Shown here: piece after piece, positions 54,813-64,000 of the stretch
Layout of the letters: every line of letters begins with the position of its first letter
Numbering within the stretch: position 1 is the stretch's first letter
Source of the DNA: Bacteroidota bacterium
Lineage (GTDB): Bacteria > Bacteroidota > Bacteroidia > 2-12-FULL-35-15
Direction of reading: 5' to 3'
Length of the DNA stretch: 64,000 bases
Assembly (NCBI GenBank): GCA_025963725.1
Contig: JAOQAE010000006.1
Span: 124,001 to 188,000 of the forward strand
Position numbers and translations under genes: made by a program
The notes under the pieces: generated by a model
What the model was told of the DNA's origin: nothing
The model's input: only the letters and a program-made list of their open reading frames with translations
Databases searched by the model: none

Positions 54813-55667
54813 ATGGCACTTTTCGGACTTTACAAACGATCAACCGACCCCAACGCAATGTCGTTCTGGGGACATATCGACGCCCTGCGCGGCCACCTCT
54901 TCCGCTCCGCACTGGTAGTGCTGATCCTTGCCACCGTGCTGTTCTGCTACCCCGAATTTTTATTTGATACCGTTATTTTCGGCCCGCTTAAAAGTGATTT
55001 CCTCACGTACAAGGCTTTTTGCCGTCTCGGCTTCTGGCTGCAGGGGCACGGGATCCTCACCGACGGCAACGACCTTTGCTTCGGGCATTATACCTTCGAG
55101 CTTCAGAGCCTTGGCTTATCCGACCAGTTCACGTCCCAGATGTGGGTCTCTATTGTAGGTGGCCTGATCGTTGGCTCTCCTTACGTTTTATGGGAAGTAT
55201 GGCGTTTTATTAAGCCGGCGCTCAAGGAAAAAGAGAAAAAGGCTTCCGGGGGATTTATCATTTCTGCCTCTTTACTCTTTATTTCCGGGGTATTGTTCAG
55301 CTATTATGTGGTGGTGCCGCTAATGGTGAATTTCCTGGGTAACTACCAGATCAGCCCCCTGATCAAAAACAACTTCACCTTCGATTCCTATATTTCCACA
55401 ATAACGACCCTGACGCTTTCTGCCGGGTTGATCTTTGAACTTCCCATCCTGGTGTTCTTTCTCACCAAATTCGGGCTCATGACCCCGGAATTCATGCGCA
55501 AGTACCGCAAACATGCGGTAGTGGTGATCCTTATCGTGGCGGGAGTGATCACTCCTTCACCTGATGTAACCTCCCAGCTGCTCGTTGCTTTCCCCTTGTA
55601 TTTCTTGTATGAAGCAAGTATATTTGTTTCTTACTTTGTGATTAAGAAAAAAAGTAAATTAGATTGA
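54813..55667 (+). CDS. tatC: Twin-arginine translocase subunit TatC
   Basis: A 284-residue membrane protein with six predicted helices. It has the conserved start MSFWGHIDALRGHLFRSALV, the segment SLGLSDQFTSQMWVSIVGGLIVGSPYVLWEVWRFIKPALKEKEK, and the closing VIVAGVITPSPDVTSQLLVAFPLYFLYE. TatC recognises twin-arginine signal peptides and exports folded proteins with TatA. No tatA gene is in the window. It has its own -7 box and is followed by the carboxymuconolactone decarboxylase-like gene. Confidence 0.96.
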   Translation: MALFGLYKRSTDPNAMSFWGHIDALRGHLFRSALVVLILATVLFCYPEFLFDTVIFGPLKSDFLTYKAFCRLGFWLQGHGILTDGNDLCFGHYTFELQSLGLSDQFTSQMWVSIVGGLIVGSPYVLWEVWRFIKPALKEKEKKASGGFIISASLLFISGVLFSYYVVVPLMVNFLGNYQISPLIKNNFTFDSYISTITTLTLSAGLIFELPILVFFLTKFGLMTPEFMRKYRKHAVVVILIVAGVITPSPDVTSQLLVAFPLYFLYEASIFVSYFVIKKKSKLD

Positions 55668-55749
55668 TCGGCAGTACGGGAATCTTAGGAATTCCGGCTC
55701 ATTTTTTGAGTTCAGACTGATTAACCTGTAACCTTTTAACTGCTTAACT

Positions 55750-56091
55750 ATGTCTACGGTCAAAGAATTCAACGAGTACCGCGCTAAAATGAACGAGAAG
55801 ATCCTGGCGGCAGACAATGTGGTCCTGAAGCGCCTTTTCAACCTCGACACCAATACCTATGCTGAAGGCGCGCTGCCTGTAAAAACCAAGGAGTTGCTCG
55901 GCCTGGTGGCTTCTATGGTTCTGCGCTGCGACGACTGCATCAAATACCACCTCGAAAAATGCAAAGATAATGGCGTGAACACGGCCGAAGTGTTTGAAGT
56001 ATTTGCAGTGGCGAATATTGTTGGCGGCACCATCGTGATCCCGCATACCCGCAGGGCAGTCGAGTTCTGGGAAGAATTACAAAACGCATAG
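55750..56091 (+). CDS. Carboxymuconolactone decarboxylase/AhpD-like protein
   Basis: A 113-residue all-helical protein of the carboxymuconolactone decarboxylase family. It has the redox CxxC with the downstream His (C60-x2-C63-x3-H67, LRCDDCIKYHLEKC), which marks AhpD-like peroxidase or disulfide-reductase members rather than the decarboxylase itself. The end has the conserved VANIVGGTIVIPHTRRAVEFW. The substrate is unknown. It is 82 bases after tatC and five bases before the DUF5686 gene, so it is co-transcribed with the latter. Confidence 0.9.
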   Translation: MSTVKEFNEYRAKMNEKILAADNVVLKRLFNLDTNTYAEGALPVKTKELLGLVASMVLRCDDCIKYHLEKCKDNGVNTAEVFEVFAVANIVGGTIVIPHTRRAVEFWEELQNA

Positions 56092-56096
56092 CCCCC

Positions 56097-58592
56097 TTGC
56101 AGCTACTCCTCAAATATAAATCTACCTGTACCGCATTGCTTATGGCTTTGCTGATGCTTGCGTCATTTTATTCACAGGCGCAGACCAAAGTGAGCGGGAA
56201 GATCGTGGACGCAATTACCCGCGAGCCGCTGCCATTCGTGAACGTGATCTTCAAAGGCACCACAACCGGAGCAACCACCGATATTGAAGGAAATTACAGC
56301 ATGTCGACCACACAGCCCGTGGATTCGATCATCATCTCGTATGTAGGCTACAACAAGGTGACCCGCGTGATCAAAAGAGATGTGAGCCAGGAGGTCAACA
56401 TCGGCCTGAGCCAGGGGATCGACCTGATGGTGGTGGAAGTGCGCCCCGGTGAAAACCCTGCGCACCGCATCCTCCGCAAGATCATCGCGAACAAGGACCA
56501 GAACGACCGTGAAAAGCTGGATGCATACGAGTACGAACTGTACAACAAGGTGGAGTTCGACCTGAACAACATCAGCGAAGATTTTAAGAACAATAAGCTG
56601 CTGAAGCCGTTCTCCTTCATCTTTGATAACATCGACAGCTCCAATGCCAAGGAGAAGCCTTACCTGCCTTTGTTCATGACCGAAGCGCTGTCGGACTTCT
56701 ATTACCGGAAAAATCCGAGGACAAGGAACGAAGTGATCAAAGCAAGCAAAGTGGCGGGCGTACAGAACGAAAGCGTATCGCAGTTCATGGGCGATATGTA
56801 CCAGAACGTAAATATTTACGACAATACCATTCTTGTGTTCGGAAAGGATTTCATCAGCCCTATTTCCGACAATGCCCTTCTCTTTTATAAGTTTTACCTG
56901 ATCGACAGCACCGTGATCGACGGGCACAAATGCTACCAGCTGCAGTTCAAGCCCCGGCGGAAGCAGGAGCTTGCCTTTACAGGGAACCTCTGGGCGGCCG
57001 ACACCACCTTCGGGATCGTGCAGATCGAGATGGCCATTGCCAGCGATGCCAACATCAATTTCATCAATACCACCAACGTGGTGCAGCAGTATACCTACAT
57101 CGACAGCGTCTGGATGATGCAGCGCGAGCGGCTCGTGATCGATTTCAACCCTTTCCCCATCGATACGAAAAAGAAAACGATGATGGGCATCTACGGCCGG
57201 AAAACCGCGTCGTACAGCAATTTCAAGATCAACAAGCCGAGAGAGGATAAATTTTATTCGCTTACCGAAAACCTAAAGGTGGCAGACGATGCCTTTAAAA
57301 AAAGCGAGGAATACTGGAAGGAGCATCGCCTCGATTCCCTTACCAAGAACGAGAAGCAGATCTATCACATGGTGGATACCCTGCAAACGCTGCCTGTGTA
57401 CCGTACCTGGGTAGATGTACTGCAGATCTTCGTTACCGGCTACAAGGTGAAAGGGAATTTTGAATACGGGCCGTATTACAATCTCGTCAGCTTTAATGAA
57501 ATTGAAGGAACACGCTTTCGCTTCGGCGGAAGGACAAGCAACCAATTCAGCAGGTGGTATGAGCTCAGCGGCTATCTTGCCTACGGGAACCGCGATGAAC
57601 GCTTCAAGTACAGCCTCGGCATCCGGGCCTTTGTAACGAAGCATCCGCGGGTGCTGGTGGGAATGTATTATAAGAACGATAACGAGATCCTCGGGCAAAG
57701 CCAGAACGGCTTTACAACCGATAACATCCTCGCTTCCGTTTTCCGCATCACGCCGCTTCGTAATTTAACGAACACCAAGGAAGTGAACACGTACATTGAC
57801 CGGGAGTGGTTCACAGGCTTCAATACCAAGCTGAGCCTCGTAAACCGCCAAATGTTCCCGCTCGCTAACTTCCATTACGAATACCAGAAAACATCCACCA
57901 CCACAGCTTTCCTCGACCGGATCAATACCACCGAGATCCGCCTGCTGACAAGGCTCGCCTACCAGGAAAAATACGTGGAGGGCGAGTTCAGCCGCGTAGC
58001 CCTTGGCGTAACCAAGTACCCGGTGATCCAGGCGCAGTACACGCTCGGCTTAAAGAACCTGTTTGGCGGGAACTACAGCTACCAGAAAATGGTGGTGAAC
58101 TGGGACCACCGCGTGCGCATCTCGCCTATCGGTTATTTTGATTATGTGCTTGAATATGGAAAAGTATGGGGACAAGTGCCGTATCCTTTGCTCGAGCTGC
58201 ATGGCGGTAATGAAACCTACATTTACGATCTTTACGCATATAACGCGATGAACTACTATGAGTTTGTAAGCGACGAATATGCTTCCGTTAACTTCCTTCA
58301 CCATTTCGACGGCTTCTTCCTGAACAGGATCCCCCTGATGCGGAAATTAAAATGGAGGGAAGTTGTAGGCGCAAAAGCCCTGGTAGGACGCGTAAACGAC
58401 AAGAACCGCCAGCTGCTGATCTTCCCCGACCATTTGTATGACCTGCAGGCCGGCCCGTATATGGAGGCATCCGCAGGCATAGAGAATATTTTTAAAGTAT
58501 TCAGGGTAGACGGCGTATGGCGCTTATCATATCTGGATCACGCCAAAGCGCAGGCATTTACAATAAAAGCTTCTTTACAATTCAACTTTTAA
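56097..58592 (+). CDS. DUF5686 outer-membrane protein with carboxypeptidase-like regulatory domain
   Basis: An 831-residue exported protein. The start is probably the TTG at 56097, which gives a signal peptide (MQLLLKYKSTCTALLMALLM and onward to SQAQ); the first ATG is at codon 16. Residues about 30-110 are a carboxypeptidase D regulatory-like beta-sandwich (VSGKIVDAITREPLPFVNVI), as in TonB-linked receptors. The rest is the DUF5686 domain, ending in a set of beta strands (FTIKASLQFNF) typical of outer-membrane barrels. The function is unknown. It lies between the CMD-like gene and lptB, nine bases from lptB. Confidence 0.85.
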   Translation: MQLLLKYKSTCTALLMALLMLASFYSQAQTKVSGKIVDAITREPLPFVNVIFKGTTTGATTDIEGNYSMSTTQPVDSIIISYVGYNKVTRVIKRDVSQEVNIGLSQGIDLMVVEVRPGENPAHRILRKIIANKDQNDREKLDAYEYELYNKVEFDLNNISEDFKNNKLLKPFSFIFDNIDSSNAKEKPYLPLFMTEALSDFYYRKNPRTRNEVIKASKVAGVQNESVSQFMGDMYQNVNIYDNTILVFGKDFISPISDNALLFYKFYLIDSTVIDGHKCYQLQFKPRRKQELAFTGNLWAADTTFGIVQIEMAIASDANINFINTTNVVQQYTYIDSVWMMQRERLVIDFNPFPIDTKKKTMMGIYGRKTASYSNFKINKPREDKFYSLTENLKVADDAFKKSEEYWKEHRLDSLTKNEKQIYHMVDTLQTLPVYRTWVDVLQIFVTGYKVKGNFEYGPYYNLVSFNEIEGTRFRFGGRTSNQFSRWYELSGYLAYGNRDERFKYSLGIRAFVTKHPRVLVGMYYKNDNEILGQSQNGFTTDNILASVFRITPLRNLTNTKEVNTYIDREWFTGFNTKLSLVNRQMFPLANFHYEYQKTSTTTAFLDRINTTEIRLLTRLAYQEKYVEGEFSRVALGVTKYPVIQAQYTLGLKNLFGGNYSYQKMVVNWDHRVRISPIGYFDYVLEYGKVWGQVPYPLLELHGGNETYIYDLYAYNAMNYYEFVSDEYASVNFLHHFDGFFLNRIPLMRKLKWREVVGAKALVGRVNDKNRQLLIFPDHLYDLQAGPYMEASAGIENIFKVFRVDGVWRLSYLDHAKAQAFTIKASLQFNF

Positions 58593-58601
58593 AACGATCA
58601 C

Positions 58602-59372
58602 ATGATCTTACGAACGGATAATTTAGTAAAGCGCTACAAAAGCAGGACCGTTGCCAAACAGGTAACCGTAAATGTAAGCCAGGGCGAGATCGTGGGGCTG
58701 CTTGGCCCGAACGGCGCAGGAAAGACGACCTCCTTTTACATGATCGTGGGAATGATAAAGCCGAACGAAGGAAAGATCTACCTCGATGACGTGGACATTA
58801 CCTCAGAGCCGATGTACCGTCGCGCACAGCTCGGCATCGGCTACCTGGCGCAGGAAGCATCCGTGTTCAGGAAGCTGAGCGTTGAAGATAATATCCGCGC
58901 TATTCTTGAAATGACAAAGCTCAGCAAGCAGCAGCAATCCGATAAGCTGGAAGAGCTGCTGAATGAGTTTCACCTGCAGCACATCCGCAAGAACCTTGGC
59001 GACCGCTTATCGGGGGGTGAAAGAAGAAGGACTGAAATTGCACGCTGCCTCGCGGCAGACCCTAAATTCATATTGCTGGATGAGCCTTTTGCCGGTGTGG
59101 ATCCGATCGCTGTGGAAGACATCCAGAGCATCGTTGGCAGGCTGAAGGAAAAGAACATCGGCATCCTGATCACCGACCACAACGTACAGGAAACATTGCA
59201 GATCACCGACCGCGCTTACCTGCTCTTTGAAGGAAGCATCCTGAAAGCGGGCAGCGCCGAAGAGCTTGCAAATGACGAGCAGGTGCGGAGGGTATATCTC
59301 GGGAAGAATTTTGAATTGCGCAGAACGAAGGAACAAAAGGAAAAAGCGGCGAACGAAGCGAAGAACCTATAG
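58602..59372 (+). CDS. lptB: LPS export ABC transporter ATPase LptB
   Basis: A 256-residue ABC ATPase that powers LPS extraction by LptFG. It has Walker A GPNGAGKT (35-42), the signature LSGGERRR (136-143) and the LptB-specific [20 protein letters not shown] region from 157. The residue range DYKxD-like [17 protein letters not shown] also matches LptB. lptE lies elsewhere in the window; no lptFG here. Its last six bases overlap the convergent methyltransferase gene. Confidence 0.95.
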   Translation: MILRTDNLVKRYKSRTVAKQVTVNVSQGEIVGLLGPNGAGKTTSFYMIVGMIKPNEGKIYLDDVDITSEPMYRRAQLGIGYLAQEASVFRKLSVEDNIRAILEMTKLSKQQQSDKLEELLNEFHLQHIRKNLGDRLSGGERRRTEIARCLAADPKFILLDEPFAGVDPIAVEDIQSIVGRLKEKNIGILITDHNVQETLQITDRAYLLFEGSILKAGSAEELANDEQVRRVYLGKNFELRRTKEQKEKAANEAKNL

Positions 59373-60104
59373 CTTATTTTTAACGATCATCGCGCTTCCC
59401 TGCCAGTCGGGGATCTCCACTACGCTTTCTGGGATGCTTTGTGCAAACTCATCAATAGCCTTTTTAACGCCATCCCAATTGTGATTGTAATCGTGGATCA
59501 TGATGATGCCGCCGGGAGACAGGCGGGGATAAAAGAATCTCAATCCTTCAATGGTGGGCACATACAGGTCGGCATCGATGCTCACAAACGCAAACGTTTC
59601 ATGCTCCAATCCCTTTGCCGTCCCAGGGAAATGTCCTTTATGAAACACTACTGAATCACCGCCATTGATGTATGCCTTTACAGCTTCAAGGCTGGTGTCG
59701 GCAAATTCGCCACTTGAATATTTTCCGCCCTTCGTTTCCTCCTGTTGCAGATCGCCTTCATCAAAGCCATTAAAAGTATCGAACAGGTGCAGCGTTCTGC
59801 TCCTGTCCATCTCATAAAGCATGTTGGCTGTGATCCCTTTATAAACGCCTAATTCAGCAAAGCTTCCTTTAACATTATTTTTTTTCAGCCGCTCCAGCTG
59901 GAACCACAGAAAATAAAAGCGCACCTTATCGCGGGTTTGAAATTCAAGCGATCGTAATTCCTTTGAGATCTCCTTGTTTTTCACCGCCTGTTCCCACAGC
60001 CATGGTTTGCTGATCTTGTACGACCAGAATGTTTCAGCGTATTTGAACACAATGAAGAGGAATAAAATAACAAGTAGTATGTTGATGATAGCGGTGATGC
60101 TCAT
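59367..60104 (-). CDS. TylF/MycF-family SAM-dependent methyltransferase with N-terminal membrane anchor
   Basis: A protein of about 245 residues if the ATG at 60104 ([20 protein letters not shown]) is the start; a longer frame to 60170 runs into the promoter area of the divergent gene. An N-terminal membrane helix is followed by a class I methyltransferase of the TylF/MycF type: [15 protein letters not shown] (SAM loop), [30 protein letters not shown] and the metal-binding-type IMIHDYN. Members methylate sugar hydroxyls. The target here is unknown. The membrane anchor is less usual. It is divergent from the T9SS cargo gene. Confidence 0.85.
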   Translation of the reverse strand: MSITAIINILLVILFLFIVFKYAETFWSYKISKPWLWEQAVKNKEISKELRSLEFQTRDKVRFYFLWFQLERLKKNNVKGSFAELGVYKGITANMLYEMDRSRTLHLFDTFNGFDEGDLQQEETKGGKYSSGEFADTSLEAVKAYINGGDSVVFHKGHFPGTAKGLEHETFAFVSIDADLYVPTIEGLRFFYPRLSPGGIIMIHDYNHNWDGVKKAIDEFAQSIPESVVEIPDWQGSAMIVKNKL

Positions 60105-60157
60105 TGAGAACAAGATACAAAAAATCAGGTTCGGGGAATTATCAGTACCTTGGTAAG

Positions 60158-61882
60158 GTGAAAAAAACACTTTCTCTCCTTCTTTTTACGGCTGTTATCA
60201 TATCCCTGAGAGCGCAGCCTGCCGCATTTCAATGGGCGCGCGTTGTTGGCGGTGCCAATAAGATCATTGTAAATCATGGAAATGCAATTACAACCGATGC
60301 CGCAGGAAATGTATATACAACAGGATACTTTGGCGGAACAGTTGATTTTGACCCCGGAACAGGAACAGCAAACTTAACTTCTGCCGGAGATTATGATGTA
60401 TTTATTTTAAAGCTAACGGCCTCCGGAAGCCTGGCCTGGGCAAAGAGAATCGGAAGTTCTTCCGATGATGCTGCAAACTCCATTGCCATTGATGCCTCCG
60501 GAAATATATATACCATTGGCAGGTTCCAGGGAACTGTAGATTTCGACCCGGGAACAGGAACAGCCAGCCTTAGCGCCACAGGCTATAACGATGTTTTTAT
60601 TTTAAAGCTGGATGCAGCGGGAAATTATGTTTGGGCAAAACGGTTTGGCGGCGCAACGGGAAATGCCATAGGGAACTCTATTGTAACCGATGCCGCAGGA
60701 AACATTTACGGCTGCGGAACTTTTTATGGAACAGTTGACTTCGATCCCGGAACAGGCCTTGCTTCCCTGTCGGCCAGCGGCTCCTATGACGCTTTTATAA
60801 CAAAGCTGGACGGCGCCGGAAACCTTGTGTGGGCAAGAAACTTAGACGGCACCTCCGACATTTACGGAAATTCGGTTGCTGCCGATGCTGCCGGAAATGT
60901 ATACTCAACCGGATATTTTTATGGAACCGCCGATTTTGACCCGGGCACAGGAACATTTCCGATGAGCTATTCCGGCTATTATGATACATACATATTAAAG
61001 CTGGATGCTGCAGGGGATTTTGCATGGGCTAAAGATATTGCGGGAACTTCGGATGTATACGCTGTTTCGATAACCGCGGATCCGGCCGGGAATATATATA
61101 CGACGGGCTATTTTGAAGGCACAGCCGATTTCGATCCGGATACTGCAAGCATTTATAATCTCAGCTGCACCACCACTGCCAGCTTTGTCTTTATCTCAAA
61201 ATTAAACAGTGCCGGGAACTTCGTGTGGGCCAAAAGTATGGCTTCCAGCTTTGGAAGTGTAGGAAATGCAGTTACACTGGATGCCGCAGGGAATGTATAC
61301 ACCACGGGCTACTTTAATCAAACCACCGACTTTGATCCGGGGCCGGCAAGCGCAGATCTTACCTGCACCGGCGGTGATGATGCCTTTATCTCGAAGCTCG
61401 ATGCCAGCGGTAATTTCCTCTGGGCAGGTAACATGGGCGGAAGCGGCTCCACGTATACGTATGGCAATTCCATTACAACAGATGGTGCTGGCAATATATA
61501 CACTACCGGGAACTTACAGGGCACCGCAGATTTCGATCCCGGCTCCGGAAGCTTCAGCCTTACGTCAACAGGAATTACCGGGCTTTTTGTACATAAGATG
61601 AGCCAGCCAGGCCAGCCAAATGAAATACAGGAAAATACCCTGAACCAGCTCATCGTTTATCCGAACCCCGGAAGCGGCGAATTCATTGTTGTTCTCCCCG
61701 AAATTACAAGCGATACGTGGATTGAAATATACAGTGCAACCGGGAAGTTGATCAAAAGAAAGCAGGTAAATACCTTACGTATGCAGATAAACCTGTTGGA
61801 ATACGCCGATGGACTTTATTTTATTAAGATCATCAGCGACCACAAAACAGTGGCCGCGCAACGGTTATTAAAGATCGACTGA
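60158..61882 (+). CDS. SBBP-repeat secreted protein with T9SS type A sorting domain
   Basis: A protein of about 574 residues from the GTG at 60158, which gives a good signal peptide (MKKTLSLLLFTAVIISLRAQ). The mature part holds seven tandem repeats of about 60 residues, each with D-x-(A/S)GN(I/V)Y-T-x-G then DFDPGTG and FI-x-KL-(D/T)-x-(A/S)G, the SBBP beta-propeller-like pattern. The last 75 residues are a T9SS type A C-terminal domain (LIVYPNPGSGEFIVVLP through YADGLYFIKII). It should be exported through the Gld machinery encoded at 11-18 kb and be released or held at the surface. The ligand is unknown. Confidence 0.88.
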   Translation: MKKTLSLLLFTAVIISLRAQPAAFQWARVVGGANKIIVNHGNAITTDAAGNVYTTGYFGGTVDFDPGTGTANLTSAGDYDVFILKLTASGSLAWAKRIGSSSDDAANSIAIDASGNIYTIGRFQGTVDFDPGTGTASLSATGYNDVFILKLDAAGNYVWAKRFGGATGNAIGNSIVTDAAGNIYGCGTFYGTVDFDPGTGLASLSASGSYDAFITKLDGAGNLVWARNLDGTSDIYGNSVAADAAGNVYSTGYFYGTADFDPGTGTFPMSYSGYYDTYILKLDAAGDFAWAKDIAGTSDVYAVSITADPAGNIYTTGYFEGTADFDPDTASIYNLSCTTTASFVFISKLNSAGNFVWAKSMASSFGSVGNAVTLDAAGNVYTTGYFNQTTDFDPGPASADLTCTGGDDAFISKLDASGNFLWAGNMGGSGSTYTYGNSITTDGAGNIYTTGNLQGTADFDPGSGSFSLTSTGITGLFVHKMSQPGQPNEIQENTLNQLIVYPNPGSGEFIVVLPEITSDTWIEIYSATGKLIKRKQVNTLRMQINLLEYADGLYFIKIISDHKTVAAQRLLKID

Positions 61883-61885
61883 TCT

Positions 61886-62371
61886 TTATAATTTCTTGAT
61901 AACAGGAATCCACACCTCTTCCTCCGAAGCCGGATCATTGTTCCTGTACTTCTCTCCCATGATCTCGAAATGCTCGCGCTTATCGAGCTCATACCCGGAG
62001 GCCGGGAGCCATTCGTGGAAAATGTAATTAAACGTTTGGTGAAAATCGGCGGAGCTTCCCACATAATCGAATACGGCATACAAGCCGCCTTTTAAAACAT
62101 AAGGCTCCATGCCTGCGGGAATGCCTGTGAAATCAGATACTTCCACCGCCGCCCATTTCTCGAATTCCGTTTGCGGGTTGAAATCTTTAAACTCAAGGGA
62201 GTCGTCGAACACCTGTATACAGAAGAGATCGGTGCCAATGCTGTTGCCGATCTTTTTCCTTTCCGGCATGAAGCTTTGCCACAACTCAAAGGTACTGTTC
62301 CCTGCCAGCGACATTTTCAGGCGCTTGCCCACCAGCTTTTTCTCCGGCAATGTTTGAATGCGTGGCTGCAT
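61886..62371 (-). CDS. GyrI-like/AraC effector-binding domain protein
   Basis: A 161-residue soluble protein that matches the GyrI-like small-molecule-binding domain, also seen at the C-terminus of some AraC-type regulators: the start PRIQTLPEKKLVGKRLKMSL, the middle FEKWAAVEVSDFTGIPAGME and the Y-x-VFDY-x-G-x-F-x2-T strand, followed by HEWLPASGYELDKREHFEIM. It has no DNA-binding domain. It is probably a stand-alone binding protein; the ligand is unknown. It is four bases from the convergent cargo gene and 11 bases after the outer-membrane gene. Confidence 0.82.
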   Translation of the reverse strand: MQPRIQTLPEKKLVGKRLKMSLAGNSTFELWQSFMPERKKIGNSIGTDLFCIQVFDDSLEFKDFNPQTEFEKWAAVEVSDFTGIPAGMEPYVLKGGLYAVFDYVGSSADFHQTFNYIFHEWLPASGYELDKREHFEIMGEKYRNNDPASEEEVWIPVIKKL

Positions 62372-62382
62372 TAGGGCGCTGC

Positions 62383-64000
62383 TTAAAAGGAGTAGGACAA
62401 TCCCGCCATGAAGCCAAAGCGCTGCGTCGGATATTTATACCAGCGGTTATAGCCCTGTGACGCGATATTGTTCAGGTCGATAAAGAAGCCCAGCTTTTTG
62501 TTGTAACGGTATTCAAGGCCAAGGTTTGCATCAAACACGCCTTTTAATTCTTTCGCAACAGGCTTGTCGGGTTGAAGCCAGGCAGGGTCTTTTTCCATCA
62601 GCCTCGCAAACTGGCTGTCGATGTAGAACAGGTCGGCACGCACCACGATCTTATCCTTCAGGTTATAATTTGCAGAAAGCGTGATCTCCACCTGCGGCTT
62701 GAACCATGCGCGCAATTCATTCTTCATCTTGTAATTGTAGTAATCACCGCGCAGGTTGAAGCGCAGCTTTTCGCGGTTTTGATAGGATACTTCTCCGCGT
62801 ATGTTCAGCACATCGGCATCGTCATACACCAGGTCGAACTTATTCCCAAGCACATCGCTGAAATCGTTCACATACAGCTGCAGGTTGTTCACATTGGCAT
62901 ACGATACGCGCGTGGCGTATGCGATCTTCGACGACAATGTCCCTTTCAACCCTCCAAAGAATTCATACTTAGTATTTGTATTCTTTGTAACAAGCTCCGA
63001 TTTTACAAAAGGATTCTCATCGGTGATGGACTTGAAGCTGTTCTTCCGCAGTCCGCCGGTAACGCCTGCATACGGAATGATGATGTCTTCAAAAATGTTA
63101 TAGCTCAGCTCCACGTTCGGATAAAAATAAAACTTGGAGGTGCTTTGCACGTCAATAGCTGCGGTAACGCCAAGGCTTGCACGGTACTTCTCGCCTGTTG
63201 CGATAAAATTCGGGTTCAGTGCAATGATGGTATTGTTGGCAGTGTCGCTCAGCGTTTTATAATTGTAATAATCAACCAGCGCATTCACCTTTAGCATTTC
63301 ACCGCTGATGGCAGTCTGCACAAAGCCATCGGCCTTAATATTGTTCTCCGATGACTTATACAGATCGGCCAGGTTATAATACGTGAGGCGGATATCATGA
63401 TTGAAGCGCTCGGGCTTTGTATAATGGCTTTTCAGCTCGGCACCGGCAGCAAAAAGATTGAAGCGCTGCACGGTCTGGTCTTTCTCCAGCATGTTCAGCG
63501 AAGCATCATAGCCGTAGTAATGAAACACATCACGCGCATAATCGAATGTGCCGGAAAGCGTATGCTCCTTCAGGAATTTTTTTCCATACAGGCTGATCTC
63601 GTTATTGCTGTACCCGGCATAGCCGTAATTTTTAAAGGAAGGCTTCGAGAAAACGCCTGTGTTCTCAAAGTTCTTGTATTTAGGTGATGAGGAAAGGTGC
63701 TTTAAGCGGATCCCGTACGCGATCTCTTTCGACCGGAGGGAGTTGTACCACACTTCACCGTAAGGCGTTGCATAATTTCCGATGCCGACCTTCACCAGGC
63801 CATTGTACAATTTTGTAAGCGGCTCCCCGGAGATCTGCGCAGGCACGATCGGATCCACGGCAAAAGGCGTATTGATCCTTTTGGAGTCGATGGAATACGG
63901 CCCTACAGGGATCTTCTGCGTGGAATCATGCACCTCCGGATTATCGCTCAGCTTGTTCGCATCCATGATCGTAGGATTGTAAGTTCCTATCCCGATAACA
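62383..64000 (-). CDS. Outer-membrane beta-barrel protein (TonB-dependent-receptor-like), 5' part missing
   Basis: The frame is open to the right edge, and residues before the in-window ATG at 63966 (VIGIGTYNPTI) read straight on into it, so the gene probably starts beyond the window. At least 538 residues are visible. They consist of a run of alternating aromatic and polar beta strands and end in FGFMAGLSYSF with a terminal Phe, as in outer-membrane barrels. The start region SDNPEVHDSTQKIPVGPYSI fits proteins of Bacteroidota that form long barrels. No clear TonB box or plug domain is visible, so the receptor label is tentative. Confidence 0.7.
   Translation of the reverse strand, partial: VIGIGTYNPTIMDANKLSDNPEVHDSTQKIPVGPYSIDSKRINTPFAVDPIVPAQISGEPLTKLYNGLVKVGIGNYATPYGEVWYNSLRSKEIAYGIRLKHLSSSPKYKNFENTGVFSKPSFKNYGYAGYSNNEISLYGKKFLKEHTLSGTFDYARDVFHYYGYDASLNMLEKDQTVQRFNLFAAGAELKSHYTKPERFNHDIRLTYYNLADLYKSSENNIKADGFVQTAISGEMLKVNALVDYYNYKTLSDTANNTIIALNPNFIATGEKYRASLGVTAAIDVQSTSKFYFYPNVELSYNIFEDIIIPYAGVTGGLRKNSFKSITDENPFVKSELVTKNTNTKYEFFGGLKGTLSSKIAYATRVSYANVNNLQLYVNDFSDVLGNKFDLVYDDADVLNIRGEVSYQNREKLRFNLRGDYYNYKMKNELRAWFKPQVEITLSANYNLKDKIVVRADLFYIDSQFARLMEKDPAWLQPDKPVAKELKGVFDANLGLEYRYNKKLGFFIDLNNIASQGYNRWYKYPTQRFGFMAGLSYSF

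Noticed and set aside
60391-61601. Tandem DNA repeats in the cargo gene as a possible repeat array
   Set aside because: They are the coding repeats of the SBBP protein, with synonymous drift between units, and are explained by protein structure.

Overview
The window is a chromosomal segment of a Bacteroidota bacterium. This rests on the gldK-gldL-gldM-gldN type IX secretion (T9SS) operon with a PorP/SprF-like gene, a T9SS cargo protein with a C-terminal sorting domain, the long Bacteroidota forms of SecA, MraY and FtsZ, and several promoters with the TAnnTTTG -7 box of this phylum. The gene order ureohydrolase-like gene, topA, miaB, sigma-54 activator, lptE, secG, groES-groEL resembles that seen in Flavobacteriales and relatives. 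The genus cannot be named from the sequence alone. I saw no rRNA, tRNA, CRISPR array, insertion sequence or prophage.

Layout. 1-3000: a signalling cluster on the minus strand (truncated MASE1 membrane sensor, DUF7793/STAS-like protein, LytTR response regulator, SiaB-like kinase and SiaC-like phosphoprotein). 3.2-11 kb: single genes and small operons (ChaN-like protein, ABC-F ATPase, AraC regulator, DUF983, NAD(P)-binding protein, YdjM-like membrane protein, AI-2E family transporter, DUF2461). 11.1-22 kb, minus strand: a second gldN copy, then gldN, gldM, gldL and gldK, a porP/sprF-like gene, a ureohydrolase-like protein with altered metal ligands, and topA. 22.3-31 kb, plus strand: miaB, an unknown 108-residue protein, a sigma-54 activator, lptE, an acidic repeat protein, secG, groES, groEL and a small outer-membrane protein. 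31-47.6 kb, minus strand: yqeY followed by a nearly complete division and cell-wall cluster, transcribed as mraZ, rsmH, ftsL-like, PBP (ftsI), murE, mraY, murD, ftsW, murG, murC, ftsQ, ftsA, ftsZ. 47.9-59.4 kb: pabB, secA, a 466-base repeat-rich gap, a GT87-like membrane protein, tatC, a carboxymuconolactone decarboxylase-like protein, a DUF5686 outer-membrane protein and lptB. 59.4-64 kb: TylF-like methyltransferase, T9SS cargo protein, GyrI-like protein and a truncated outer-membrane barrel.

Themes. Much of the window serves the cell envelope: protein export (SecA, SecG, TatC, T9SS), LPS transport (LptB, LptE), and peptidoglycan synthesis and division. The most unusual feature is small dispersed repeats. 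A palindromic element carrying CTCTCCAAAGGAGAG lies in frame inside murC and murD, and a separate GAGATCT-type repeat adds a second in-frame insertion to murC. A different 49-base hairpin repeat lies in two intergenic gaps, and other repeat families fill the gaps after secA, around groES and next to the ureohydrolase-like gene. Other points worth checking are the SiaB/SiaC cluster, the altered metal ligands of the T9SS-linked ureohydrolase, the gldN duplication split by a terminator, a clear MraZ operator, and a probable ORF6N gene remnant.
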